Shown: positions 22,257 to 33,179, counted from the stretch's first letter. The stretch is DNA of 64,000 bases from Gari tellinella (GCA_922989275.2 OV277862.1:23355543-23419542); one strand, 5' to 3'. Numbers and translations are program-made. Notes: generated from the sequence alone by a model not told the origin.

Positions 22257-23350
22257 GTTATCCGATCCGAGTATAATTTCATCATCAAATTCAATTATTC
22301 AATGTTTGCTTCGTAGAAATACCTATCTTAAATGGACCAAACCCTGAGCAGAATGTGTATTCTGTGACAATCGTCTGATTGACTGGTAAACATATCAACT
22401 TTTGCAACCATTTACTTAAATTACTACATTGAATCTTTGTAGATATGGCGGTCTCCAAATGTAAGGGATGCAACTCGTGTTTAACGCAACATCTATATCT
22501 GCATTAAAATTAGTTTCGAATTAAGTCTTCCGTCATGTAGAGTCAGGTTTTTTTGCGTAAATATTTTGTTGGCTTTACAAATTATATTTAATCTGCTTTT
22601 AAAATTAATCTGAACACACCCTAGCTCTCAAGCTTCTGCATGCAGATGTTACACTCTGAAACGAACGTAACAAACAAAACAGGTTGCTGATTTCTTGTCG
22701 GCAGAACGAGTAAATTCTTTCACACAGGCGAAGCAGTAGCCGGTGGCATAGTTGCGTTTTAGTAAGAATTTGATCGTTTATAGATCTACGTCGTGTGTAA
22801 GGTCAACATTAAGCTTTCATGACGTCTTAACTATAATGTTTGATGATTTTAAATAGTGTTTGCGTGATATTGGTCGTTTACGAAAAGCGTCATTTGAGCC
22901 GCTATGATTGGCGATATTAACAAGTATTCGTCTTTTTTTGATTGGATGCTCTTAAATGTCCTGTGCTAAACACACCTCTTTTGTTTGGCAACTAGGGTTC
23001 CCCCAACATGTCAATTTATTAACTGCGAGTCCATTGATCCGATGTCAGGGAGGGCCGTCGATTACGTAACACAGCGGGTAATGTTTGCAAACTGTGTACA
23101 ACTTGACAGGTGCTATCAAAACACTGACCAGCCGGGGGTGATAATCACCCTACACACGAGGATTAATGGCGAACGATTAGCCTGGTTGGAGAAAATGAAA
23201 CAGCTAGTCTCTCAAATAAATTGAATAATCCATATTATGATTTTAACAAAAATAAAATTTCAGAGACAACTATTCGAATACTTAAATGGGATTCGAATAT
23301 TCGGCCCTTATGCGAATATTCGAATATTCGAATATTCGGTCCCGCCCCTA
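22125..23350. mobile_element. hAT element, perfect 8-bp target duplication
   Basis: Termini TAGGGATGGGAATTCGAA and, inward from the right, TAGGGGCGGGACCGAATATT. The 8-mer ATTTAATT directly flanks both sides (22117-22124 and 23351-23358). Subterminal regions are rich in ATTCGAAT / CGAATATTCG words, again repeated short motifs near both ends. The interior includes a 32-G run, a sequence from about 22500 to 23225 that resembles ordinary genomic DNA, and a 79-codon open frame (22985-23224) that starts with TTG and is not recognisably transposase. Non-autonomous, possibly carrying captured sequence. Confidence 0.85.
22224..22255 (+). repeat. G homopolymer (32)
   Basis: An uninterrupted run of 32 G inside the hAT element. 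G-quadruplex potential is certain from composition. Exact length may be an assembly artefact. Confidence 0.8.
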
Positions 23351-23499
23351 ATTTAATTTATTCCTTCACTATTGAAGAAAGTACTTCCACATTATAGTCA
23401 TGGAAAGAAGGAGATTTGAAATGTCAAAAACCATTATTCACGACACACAAAGCAGTTAGCATGATGCACAAAGCACAAAGTGATATTGAATTCTTGAAG

Positions 23500-23790
23500 T
23501 AATGATAGAAGTGCAAAGTTAAATAAGCACTTAGCACCAAACATTATGAACAAAGCATAATGCAAGATAGAGTGAAATTTACAATAAACCACCAAGCATC
23601 AAGCATACTGCATAAAGGACAATGAGAAGTGGAATTGTTGAAGTCATGATGGAACTGCAAAGTAGAATAAGGAATGAAGCACCAAACATTGTGAATAAAG
23701 CATGAAGCATGATTTAGCATGTATTTTACAATGAGGAACAAAGCATCAAGCATAATGGAATATTTTCACTGATACTCTTCCATAGGTCAC
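23500..23790. repeat. Dispersed repeat N, copy 2 (inverted)
   Basis: Reverse-complement relative of 11940-12215, from ATTATGAACAAAGCATAATG to CACTGATACTCTTCCATAGG. It contains two internal sub-repeats with ACCAAACATT(G/A)TGAA and AAGCATNAAGCATNATG words. The 69-codon open frame on the minus strand is a product of these words. Confidence 0.65.
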
Positions 23791-24112
23791 TTTATACAAG
23801 ACAAATGGCTGTACGTACCCTCCTTAGTCCTTACAACAATGCTTGTCATTGCTTTCCAAACAATATTATGATCATTGATGTCTGAATTGCTTTCACTGCT
23901 GCCCTTTTTCAAAGATACATAATTTGGTCATTTTGACAGAAGAAACATAAAGACGAGTCATGCAGACATTCATTTGATCTTGGTTCAAACTGTTTGCAAA
24001 TGTACTTTAATTAAGGGTGTAAATCTTCCCTCCATGTAACAACTCCCTCCGAACAAACACACACAATATTGGTCTCCCATTGGATGTTGTCATAGAGAGG
24101 GAGCACTGTATA

Positions 24113-25199
24113 CCCTTATGAAAATCGCGAGCTTGTTCATGAGCTCGCGCGATCAAATTCACGAACATGTTCGCGAGCAAGTGCGCGCGAGCTACGAGCT
24201 AGTACGACCTCGTAATTGAAACAAACACGAGCTCGTACGTGCGAGCGCGAGCTTGCGCGTGCTTATTAGCCAAGCTTGCGCGAGCTCGTACGATCAAACC
24301 CACGAGCTCGCGCGAGCTAGTACGATCAAACGCACGAGCTCACGCGAGCTCGTACGATCAAACCCACGAGCTCGTAATGGCAATGCCACGAGCTCGTGCG
24401 AGCTCGTACGATCAAACCCGCGAGCTCATTTACACTAGCAATTTCGCGAGCTTGTAACAAGCAACTAACTAAGGATTTGCTTTTAAAAATTGGATAGCAA
24501 CCCATACATAATGCAGTCCTCGGCTGTAACAGGAGAATTTTTAAGAATTAAACTAAAACTTGCATGCAGCTGTACATGTCTGAAAGGTTTATCAAAGTTC
24601 ATAATATGAACATAGTAAGGTTAAAGTGAATAAATGTAAACTTAAATTTACCATTAACGGATAAGGTATAGGTAACCATTTGAAAATGTACCAAAACCAC
24701 AGAGTGACAGACAAAGAGAAATCATTGAGGTCTTTATATTATAAAAAACAGACAAAAACATCATTAATTTTAACAACAATTAACACAAGAATAAAGAAGA
24801 ATATTTTACAAACATTTCCCAACCCCACTTATAATCAAACAATGAAAACTTACCACGATTTAAACAGTTTTCTTCTGGTTGTTTTGCTCTAACCTTTTTC
24901 AAAATAACTGCTGAGTCACCATTGGTGAAATAAAACATGAGCAGAATTCTCTGGGACCAGACTAAAACTCCGACGTAGACCTGTGGAAAGTCACAATATG
25001 TGTTCCATTTCATTGTGCTCCAAGCTAGTTAAGGCTCATATATCTGACGAGCTCGTACAAGCAATCTCTTGACAAAACCATTCGCGAGCTCGCCCGAGCT
25101 CGCGAACCTATTCATGGAAGAAAATGCAGCTCGCGGGTGCTTGTGCTAGCTCGCGACGAGCTCGCGCGATCTTATTTCAAGATCGCATTTTCATAAGGG
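24113..25199. mobile_element. TA-flanked element with GAGCTCG-rich arrays
   Basis: Inverted ends CCCTTATGAAAATCGCGAGC and, from the right, CCCTTATGAAAATGCGATC, each preceded by TA (24111-24112 and 25200-25201), so a Tc1/mariner-type duplication is likely. The left arm (24130-24460) is an array of CGAGCTCGTACGATCAAAC-type units of roughly 24-50 bp. A weaker GAGCTCG array occupies 25045-25170. The middle is ordinary AT-rich sequence. Overlapping alanine/arginine-rich open frames at 24239-24457 are created by the array and are not genes. Confidence 0.75.
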
Positions 25200-25539
25200 T
25201 AGTAAACATAATGATGGTAACTCCACTAAGAAGTCACTGATTTACATTATACTTGCAGGAGTCTGTTTTATCCCAGCACTTTTACGGTTTTCACTGTATA
25301 TCCTGAGTATACCGTCTCAATTTTGGGAATTTCCAATGGAAAATCACTCTCTGAGTGGAAATTTACAATAAAGTCTTAATAGACTCTTATAAAACTATTT
25401 ACAAGTATGCTGTCATGCACACATGTACACATTATCCCTGTCTCTTGTTACATTACCCCTACAGTGCAAGAAAAACAGGTAATTAGATATCGCTGTCTGC
25501 ATGATTGATTTCAATTCTAAAATCTGTATACACTTTAGG

Positions 25540-25965
25540 CATTTTCAGTAAAGAATCACTAATATGAATGGCAAACAGTTTTGACCCTGATCAGATGCTC
25601 AGTGACTTTGTGTGTGATCTAGATCCAAACTGTTAGTTTAAAAACTATTTTATTCAGAGGAAAAGGATTGGACAACAGGCTCCTCTCCAAACTGTTTGCT
25701 AGTGAAGCTGCATGTAGTAAGACTCAGTGCAATCCTTTGCTTGCTGGTCGCGACTTCACTGGTATTTTACAAACAGTTTGGATCCAGTTCAGACGCCACA
25801 TAACGCTGCATCTTATCTTGATCCAAACTATTTGACACTCATCTTTAGGTTTGTTTAATTGGAAAATGCATTAGTCTAATTTAAGGCGCCCAAGTTCTGC
25901 TTTACTTTCAAACCTGCTTTAAGTAGTCACCTCTCTTCAAAACTAGAAAACGGTCTATTGGGTAA
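25540..25965. repeat. Hairpin family J fragments and a family C half copy
   Basis: 25560-25640 and 25740-25840 carry GCAAACAGTTTTGACCC and ACAAACAGTTTGGATCC with partial complements. The second is preceded by CCTTTGCTTGCTGGTCGCGA, the start of the piggyBac-like MITE seen intact at 26460. 25860-25965 is a family C tail (TTTACTTTCAAACCTGCTTT, then CTATTGGGTAATATG). Confidence 0.55.
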
Positions 25966-26032
25966 TATGACACATTTAATGTAGAGAGTTCTTAAATGAG
26001 CTTTCTTGAAATAACCTTCATTATTTTATCCT

Positions 26033-26463
26033 ACATTAACCCATTACCCCATAGCCTATTTCTAGTTTTAAAGAACGATGATCACTTATAGCAGGCTGAA
26101 CGTAAAATGTGCCTTAAGACGCATCCTGCTTTATGTTCAGCTTGCTCTTACACATTCAACCTTAGCAACAAAACATTATACTTGTCATTTGCAGTGTACC
26201 TGTGAGGATTACACATGTCCTATGCAAACAGTGTAGACCCTGAACAGAGGTCTCCTTCAGGAGTCCTTTGATCAGGGTCTTCACTATTTGTCATTTTGAA
26301 CTACATGTATATTGTTAAAATCAACCCTAAATAGTAAAAAATGGACAAGACTTATTTTTGAAATTGGAATTGCATTATAAAGACTGTATAAAAAGGAACT
26401 ATTTTCTTCAGTGGAGGAATAAATTATAGGCGTAGAAAGGCATATTTATGGGAGATGAGTTAA
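26033..26463. mobile_element. Family C MITE split by a repeat I copy
   Basis: The head TTAACCCATTACCCCATAGC with hairpin is at 26036-26155. The tail, from AACTATTTTCTTCAGTGGAG to ATTTATGGGAGATGAGTTAA, is at 26397-26463. The intervening 26195-26300 is repeat I (TATGCAAACAGTGTAGACCC). The last TTAA of the tail doubles as the left TTAA of the next element. Confidence 0.65.
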
Positions 26464-26671
26464 CCCTTTGACTGCTGGTCGCGACTTAAATGATTTTTGC
26501 AAACAGTTTAGATCCAGATTAGACACCGCTTAATGCGGTGTCTGATCTGGATCCAAACTGTTTGATACTCTTCTCTAGGTTTCTTTACTTAAAAAATGTA
26601 TAAATCTAGATTTAACAATTTTGGCAGATGACAATTTCGAAGCAGACGACATCACTGCAGGATAAGGGTTA
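26460..26671. mobile_element. piggyBac-like MITE with hairpin J core
   Basis: It starts TTAACCCTTTGACTGCTGG and ends GCAGGATAAGGGTTA. TTAA followed by CCCTTTG is typical of piggyBac-type ends; the right TTAA has decayed to TTAG. The core (26497-26565) is a hairpin with CAGTTTAGATCCAGATTAG and complement. It shows that hairpin J belongs to a TTAA-targeting family that also includes 30951-32714. Confidence 0.65.
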
Positions 26672-26809
26672 GGCAGCAACCTACATGTCTTCAAAAGCCA
26701 TACCCTATAACAGATCACTTGTGAGTAGTCATTCAACACAGGTTTCACTGTGCCAGTATGAGTCACTGTTATATAGGCCAGAGATTGGAAAATACACTAC
26801 AACCTAACT

Positions 26810-27350
26810 CAACCCTTAATTTACCCCACAGCATTTTCTAGTATTTATAATAAGATGACCACTTTAACCAGTTTGAAAGTAAAGCAGAATGTGCCCTAAC
26901 TCATTACCCCATAAATACCCTATTAACGCCTTTAATGTATTCTTGCACTAAAGTAAATAGTTCAAATTGATATGTAGTCATGAATATGTCAATATGGACC
27001 ATAAGAAACATTTCCTATATCCTGGTAGATTATAAATAGCTTAAAATAGGCTGAAAGTAAAGCAGAATGCACCTAATTATAAGGCACATTCTGCTTTACT
27101 TTCAGCCACCTGTCTTCAATACTAGAAACAGGTTATGGGGTAATGGGTTAGGGCACATTCAGCTTTACTTTCAGCCTGCTTTAAGTTACAAACTGTATTA
27201 GGATATACTAAACATGTTTTATGGTATATATTCATGACTACGTAACAGTAACATGTATATATAAATTTAAGTGGAACTATTTTCTTCATAGGGTTTTCTT
27301 CAGTGGAGGAATAAATTAGAGGCATATTTATGGGACATGGTTTAATCAAC
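26810..27350. mobile_element. Cluster of family C MITE copies
   Basis: Three overlapping or abutting copies: a head fragment (26813-26890), a nearly full element (26897-27151, ending GGTTATGGGGTAATGGGTTA) and a tail element (27150-27345, ending TATTTATGGGACATGGTTTAA). The second contains a clean hairpin at 27050-27105. Confidence 0.7.
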
Positions 27351-27784
27351 ATATCAGTTAAAAATAATAGGGATCTTAGTAGGAAGGTATGTTCTTAATG
27401 CAAGACTAAAGTATTGCAGAATGCAGCCACCTGTTTTAACAGCAAACAATTAGGTCTGTAATTGAAATGTTGCTCAGAGAGGTACATTATTGACTTAATA
27501 AGTAAATGGTGAATGCCAATCAAGACTAGAGTCATGTGAGTTTCTTGTCAACAATGAGGAAGTACAATTTTATAACATACCCTACTGTGTGAGCAGTGAA
27601 TAACATTCATTGTTTATTTATCGTATACATGTATAATTAACTAGTGGTATAGGTAAATTTTGTGCGCTGAACCGTGACTGAGCTTTTCTATTTATAGAAG
27701 TTGCAACCATTCCATGTTATGGGTAAGTTAGGGTTCAAACCTTAACTTGATATTTAAAATAAGATTTTGATACCTATATGTCAT
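27351..27784. other. AT-rich stretch, no gene seen
   Basis: A small CAAGACTAAAGTATTGCAGAA repeat fragment near 27400 is all I can name. No coding potential. Confidence 0.4.
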
Positions 27785-27850
27785 TGTGGTCGAGATAGTA
27801 GAGTAGTGTTTTACTGAGTAAGCTCATGAGTTCGATACCCAGTGGATCCT
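27785..27850 (+). mobile_element. tRNA-like SINE head
   Basis: A box TGTGGTCGAGATAGTAGAG and B box GAGTTCGATACCC spaced as in a tRNA. The flanking TTCTTTTTATTTGG on the 3' side may be a polymerase III stop. Stems do not pair well enough to call a tRNA gene. Confidence 0.5.
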
Positions 27851-28560
27851 TCTTTTTATTTGGTTGGAAAAGGGTATTTTTATTATGTGACTTCACATGA
27901 CGATAACCACAAGGAACCTATAGTAATTGTTCAGTATTTAAATAATATATATAATTTAATTATTTATTACATTTCTGTATAACCACATTGTTCAAACAAA
28001 AGATGCTACGACAGACAAAACCACAGCGTCAATAGTCTAAAATTCCATGGCAAGGGATCGAGCTGGTAGAAAATGTCTACGGTCCTGTAAGAAGGAGAAG
28101 TAGGAAGGATTAAAAATCCCATTGGATCTTTTCCGAATCCCATATAACTTTTATGGAATAACCTTAAAGGTATCCCTTAGTTACCTTAAACACATCGAGT
28201 CCTAACGACAAGTATACTCATTATTTAGAAAGAGTGTACTTCACTTGTCCCCTAAAAACAGTGAATACCCAGATCATATGGCTCCTTAAGGAGCACTCTG
28301 ATCAGAGCAACACTGTTTGTCATTTTTCGATTGTCGTACATGAACTAGACTAACTGGACACATGAATTGCCCTTTAAAATGTCAGGGATAAATGGATTAA
28401 ATCAATTGTTTTCTAGAATTGAGAGACTGGCCTCACCGGGTAACAAGTTTAACGTTAATGACACACTTTGCAAATATGTTGAACAATTCAAATAAGTATA
28501 TATTTGAAAACTAATCCAATAAACAAACAAAAAATTAAAATTTTAAAAGAAACAAATCCT

Positions 28561-28625
28561 ACTGGGAATCGAAGCCACAGCCTACCTTAATGCAAATATC
28601 CCTACACGCTACCTATAACTCTAAC
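28561..28625 (-). mobile_element. tRNA-like SINE head
   Basis: On the minus strand: A-box-like TATAGGTAGCGTGTAGGG, then B box GGCTTCGATTCCCAG, followed by TAGGATTTG. A weaker match than the others; likely an old SINE or tRNA pseudogene. Confidence 0.42.
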
Positions 28626-29129
28626 TCGATTATTGATTTAATTTCAATACAAAAGTCACAATATCCGTAGTATACCATGAAAGGTAGGTAACTCCTGAAC
28701 AAATTCATGGTTTCTGACGCATTTTACCTATACGGGTGGACTCGTACTAAAGGTCAAAGCTCACGGGTCAAAATCCGACTATATATACACTGACCTACAA
28801 AAAAGTTCCTCCTTTACATTTTTATTTAGAGAATATATTGGTAGTTCATAGACGTAATGTTCAATTGGTTACATTATATTATTGGGCTTAAATGTCGAGG
28901 TCTTATATCATCTCTGTGTTATCACTCATGACCCTACCAGTTTACTTTAGCCTCTTATTGGATAAAACGTTTTCATTGCGTTGCACAGGTGTACATGCTT
29001 CAGGTAGAGTCTCTACACCCGACATAACTTTATAAGCGATTAGCACAGGAAGGAAAAAAGACTACTTTGTCAAGTTTAAAAGATACCACGTCTTAGTGAC
29101 GCCAGAACCAAACTAAGCTTTTGACATGC

Positions 29130-29560
29130 TATGGGCAGGGTTAAGTGTAACTGTCGTCGCGCCCAGGAGGTTGGTTGCACCAAACAGACAATTTATAATC
29201 TCAGGAATAGGTTCAACATCTTCTGGTATGTCAGAGATCTTTCAAGATCCGGTCACGACGTTCCGTGAGGACCAAATGATTAAGATTGCACCTACGTAAT
29301 CAATTCTCAGCAATCATCACTGCTTGGCGACACAGGGTTCATGTACAGACGATTACAAATCGTCTTAGACAGAATCCTTGCCCATCGTCCGTATATTGGG
29401 CAAGCATTACAAGAGTCTTCCTTGCAGATAATGATGTTAACATCTTGCCTTAGTCCGGTGTGTCTCCCAGCATAAACCAAATTAAGTACATTTGGGTTGA
29501 GCTTGGTCAACGTTGCAGATCAAATCATGACATTAACACCATAATGACCTGGAAATGCAC
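29130..29560 (+). pseudogene. Tc1-like transposase remnant
   Basis: The plus strand, read in shifting frames, gives the helix-turn-helix-like GCTKQTIYNLRNRF, then VRDLSRSG, and further on RILAHRPYIG, the order seen in the N-terminal DNA-binding region of Tc1/mariner transposases. In-frame stops interrupt it and the DDE part is not recognisable. A possible left end is TGACCTACAAAAAAGTTCC near 28790; a matching right end was not found. Long dead. Confidence 0.6.
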
Positions 29561-29913
29561 CCAGGCTGGAATAGCACTGCCTTAGTAACCTAATAATTAT
29601 TTAAAGTTATGTGTACTTTATGTGGTGATGTCTTCTAAAATGTATTCAGACGCATGGATGCCACACCGGTTATTGACTGAAATTAACACATTTCGTCAAT
29701 TGTTTTACCTTTCTAACCTTTCTGGGTAAATTCAGAGTTTTTTCTATTAGTTTTGTTTTTCACCCCTTTACATTTAAATGAGCCTAAAAATAATGACAGG
29801 ATAATAATATCAATATAAAAATCGCACACTTCATTACAAAGCTTTAGATTTTTCTAATAATCTTCTCACAATCAACTATAGCTCAAAGGACGGGAACGAA
29901 ACATGACAAAGAT

Positions 29914-30808
29914 ATTCTATTTTGTTTTCCATAACTCAGAGCGTTTTTGAAATTACATGTGTAATTTTCGGAAGTGTCTCACTTCCTTCGTCGGCACTGA
30001 CTGTTTGACTAGTGCTGGTCACGTAACCTGGTGTGGTCACCTGACTCGAGGAGAGGCGTGTACACGGAGGGTAGCTCCAGGCCCTCGTCCCTGTTCAATG
30101 ACGGTGTCCGGACTGTCCGCTGTCTAATCTCGATGGCTTCTTTTACTTTTCTTTTCATTAATGTGTTTACATTGGTTAAGATTTTTGTATGGTCAGATTT
30201 GAAAGTATGTCCGATGTTATTGCAATGTTCGAAAATAGCAGAAGAGTTTCTAGTCACATGTTCTTTCATTCTTGTTTCTAGTGTTCTGCCAGTTTCTCCT
30301 ATGTAGTCTTCTTTACAGTTTTCACACTGTATGTGGTAGATGACGCCACATTTTTTCAGTTTGTCTGTTTTGTCTTTTACCTTGGTAACCTGGCTTTTAA
30401 TGGAGTTGTAAGGCTTGTGATACATGTTGACACCGTGGCTCTTGAAAATTCGTGCTTAAAAGAACCTTGGATGTTCCACGCACATACAGCATACCCATTG
30501 TCACTAGCTTTTCTACCACTGTCTCTATTCTTGTTGTTGTTATCAGGTCGTTTTTTCCTGGGCAAGTTGAAGATCCATTCGGGATAGCCGTTAGAGCGGA
30601 GAGCTGTCTTGACGTGCTCTATCTCTTTATTTTTGTCTGTTTCTGTGGTTACCAGAGAGTTTGCTCTGTGTTACTTAAATAGAGTCCGAACCACAAACCG
30701 GCCAGCACTATAGTCGAACAGTCAGTGCCGACGAAGGATGTGAGACACTTCGGAAAATTACACAGGTAATTTTAAAAACGCTCTGACTTATGGAAAACAA
30801 AATAGAAT
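29914..30808 (-). mobile_element. Penelope-like element remnant with inverted flanking repeats
   Basis: Arms of about 107 bp at 29914-30020 and 30700-30808 are inverted copies (CACTTCCTTCGTCGGCACTG on the left, its complement on the right, with few mismatches). They enclose the 3' part of a Penelope-like ORF on the minus strand. Inverted or direct terminal copies and a GIY-YIG nuclease are typical of Penelope-like retroelements. The reverse transcriptase is absent, so this is a 5'-truncated copy. Confidence 0.75.
30009..30425 (-). pseudogene. GIY-YIG endonuclease domain of a Penelope-like retroelement
   Basis: A 138-residue open frame whose first half carries the GIY-YIG core (GVIYHIQCENC, then DYIGETGRTLETRMKEH, then FEHCNNIGH), with the C-terminal part (RKVKEAIEIRQR, then LNRDEGLELPSVY) usual for these proteins. 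The 5' continuation to about 30690 is present but in other frames: the piece preceding the nuclease (FKSHGVN and, further up, MLYVRGTS and NGYPEWIF) needs at least two frame changes. Not functional. Confidence 0.78.
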
Positions 30809-30819
30809 GAACTATCGAG

Positions 30820-30946
30820 AGCATGGAAACAACCTTTTTAGTTGTATAACAAAGATAGATACAAGAGATTACAGAAAGAGACACAGTGGCAAGTGATAAG
30901 AGCAAATTTAACAGAGATTACATGCAGGATGTTGTCAGCAAGGATT
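30820..30946 (+). pseudogene. LINE fragment, left side of a TTAA insertion
   Basis: Weak similarity in plausible frames to the region before the reverse transcriptase of non-LTR elements (QVIRANLTEIT). It makes sense only together with 32719-32930, where the same ORF region resumes after the piggyBac-like insertion. Confidence 0.4.
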
Positions 30947-30950
30947 TTAA

Positions 30951-32714
30951 CTCTTTGCATGCTAGCGGCGGATATATCTGCCACAGTGATTTACCTTTGC
31001 AAACAGATTGGATCCAGATGAGATGCAGCGTAAGGTAAGGCTGCATCTAATCAGAATTTAAACTGTTTGACTCTCTGATCCTGTGAGAAAATGAGAAAAA
31101 TCTATTTTTAGAACAACAGCAGACGACAAATTATTGCAGACGAAACAAGAAATATCTTTAAAAAAGATATTCGGCGGAATGGGTGGTGAATTAAGGTAAT
31201 GATGTATATGGAATTGATTTTATCCAAGTTGCAATAAATAGGATGGTAAATCAGGATATTAAGCTTAATATTTATCTAATAAGACATGCGCAGTAATCTA
31301 CGACCACATACATATAATCAAAGACTGAAGGTCTTGAGAGTCGCCAAGAATGAGTTTTTGCAATCATTAAACTACTGGATCTGAGGTTAATCATTAGTTT
31401 GTTAAGGCAGTTGGTCTCTCAAAGACTGAAGGTGAAAGTACAGCAGAGAGCATTTACACACGTTTATGCTTTTATTCGGGCTACATTTTGCTGCAAGTTG
31501 TCAGCTGTTTGTCAGCTTTTTTTATTCCATCAATAAGTACTTTTTCAGAGGTGGTTGTCGAGATTTACTTGAGAATTCTTGACAGAAGGTACAGTTTGCA
31601 CATGGATCTATTGCTTGGTTCCAATTGAATTGCACTTACTTCTTCCTAGGATGTGACTGAAAGTGATTAGATTTTTTAAAGACAGATCTAGATCACGGAA
31701 TTATACTTCCATGTCTAGATCTACGTGTATCATTTTTATTTTGTAATTTGTAGATACCATAAATTACTAAAATTCGTATGTGTGTGCTCTTTTGTTAGTT
31801 ACTTTAAATATGGTTTGATTGTTTAAATATTCTCAATCACCTGATTTTGATTTGAGATTTTTGGAAAGCACCCCCGAAATATGCCGAATATGAATTGTTT
31901 GAAACGACCCCTCAAATGAGAAAATAAACAAGTGTCCGCTTCAAGAATTCGTGTATGGATTTGTCTTGTAGGGTTAGTTCTATGTTCTGATTTATTATAA
32001 AAATATCTACAAAGTGTAGCAATGTACGTTTTAGGTATCTACGTGTTGTTGTGTTTTCGCATTTAACCAAGAGATTGCGATCGCGTTAAAAAATCACGGT
32101 TTGTTTACATTTGAGGTCACAGAGTTGCGCATGCGCTGGAGGAAAACGGTGTTAACACAAAAAATACCCATCATGCTCGAACTCTTTAATCTTTTCGATA
32201 TCTAGGTTAAATTCAAACGCCAGTTTTCTCGTAATCTCACTGAATTGTTACTGCTATTCTTTCTTTTTCATATACTTGGTACTAGATTAAAATTATGATT
32301 AATTCTATTATGAACAATTTCGTTCTGATTTGCAGAACGCATCAAATCATTGCCGAAATTTGAGACAATATGTCATATCTTAAAATAGAAACACTATGTC
32401 ATTCAAATCACTACCTAACGGTCGGGACACGTAAAATTTCTCGGTTATAACTCACTAGCAGTAGCGGAAAATCGTGTTTACTACTGGTACCGCTACATAG
32501 CAAATCAGCCTATAACAGTCTGTGTCTCTTATTTTACAAATTTGTAAAAGGCAGTAGTCAAGTCTAACCGCTACCCAATCAGACTATTCGATTTTAAGCA
32601 CGTGTCCTTAAGCTTTCATTTCTGGTCATTCACGATTGGTTGGGCCATATAAGGTTTGAGGCTCAATGAGAAATCAGACCAGCTCCGCCGAAAAATTACT
32701 CAGCATGCAAAGAG
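30951..32714. mobile_element. piggyBac-like 1.8-kb non-autonomous element
   Basis: Ends CTCTTTGCATGCT...AGCATGCAAAGAG are flanked on both sides by TTAA (30947-30950 and 32715-32718). Near the left end is a hairpin J core (30990-31075). Near 31147-31190 is ACAAGAAATATCTTTAAAAA with its complement, also found at 55590-55625. The interior (31.3-32.7 kb) is unique-looking and not coding. Its right portion contains GTTGCGCATGCGC and CCATATAAGG, possibly promoter-like. No transposase domain found. Confidence 0.75.
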
Positions 32715-32718
32715 TTAA

Positions 32719-32930
32719 GGAAATTACATCAAGAACAAGCCACAAGAAGCAACTGGAATGGCTCTACTCAGGAACCAAGATGGATTCCTCAGCAGTGATA
32801 GTCAAAGCAGAGGCTAATATTTTGAACCAGTAATTCAGCTCAGTTTTCAAAAGAGAAAATCTTCAAAACATATCAGACATGGGACCTAAGTCTGACACTG
32901 ACAGCCACTCACCCATAATTCAATAGTTTT
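32719..32930 (+). pseudogene. LINE fragment, pre-reverse-transcriptase region
   Basis: Frames yield NYIKNKPQEATGMAL, then a frame change to AEANILNQ, FSSVFKREN, the sequence that commonly precedes the RT domain in Jockey/CR1/I-type LINEs. A stop replaces one residue between NILNQ and FSSVF. It continues the ORF broken by the element at 30951-32714. Confidence 0.55.
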
Positions 32931-33179
32931 ACCAGTTTTTTTTATATGGAATACACATGGGTGCCAAAGAGTAGATGCTAATCATTTCTGCTGTCATAGA
33001 TACTTCCACGGGTTCATGTAATTCACCACTGTGTACCACAGTGACATACATGGGTCCCAGGCTGTTGCAAAACCCCATATACGTGAGACATATACTTTTA
33101 TTAATTGAATTATTGTACTTTGCTTTACATCTAGGCAAGAAAAAGGGATTTCAATACTGATAGTGGCTAGAGAACTTGT

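Larger units (their letters stand above)
22084..23412. mobile_element. Family C MITE interrupted by a hAT insertion
   Basis: The left half (TAACCCATTACTCCATAAAT, ending GCATTTAATT at 22124) and the right half (ATTTAATTTATTCCTTCACT from 23351) are the two sides of one family C element, split exactly at the hAT duplication ATTTAATT. This gives the order of insertion: family C first, hAT second. Confidence 0.78.

Noticed and set aside
22985..23224. 79-codon open frame as a gene
   Set aside because: It begins with TTG, not ATG, lies inside a hAT element and has no recognised domain. Kept only as possible captured sequence.
24239..24457. Arg/Ala/Ser-rich proteins in two overlapping frames
   Set aside because: Both are translations of the CGAGCTCGTACGATCAAAC array; the periodic peptide follows the DNA repeat.
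113..28625. Functional tRNA genes at 101, 11411, 27785 and 28561
   Set aside because: A and B boxes are present but acceptor and D/T stems do not pair convincingly; SINE heads or pseudogenes fit better.
30031..30687. Plus-strand open frames of 76-91 codons over the Penelope remnant
   Set aside because: They are antisense shadows of the GIY-YIG frame and its 5' continuation.
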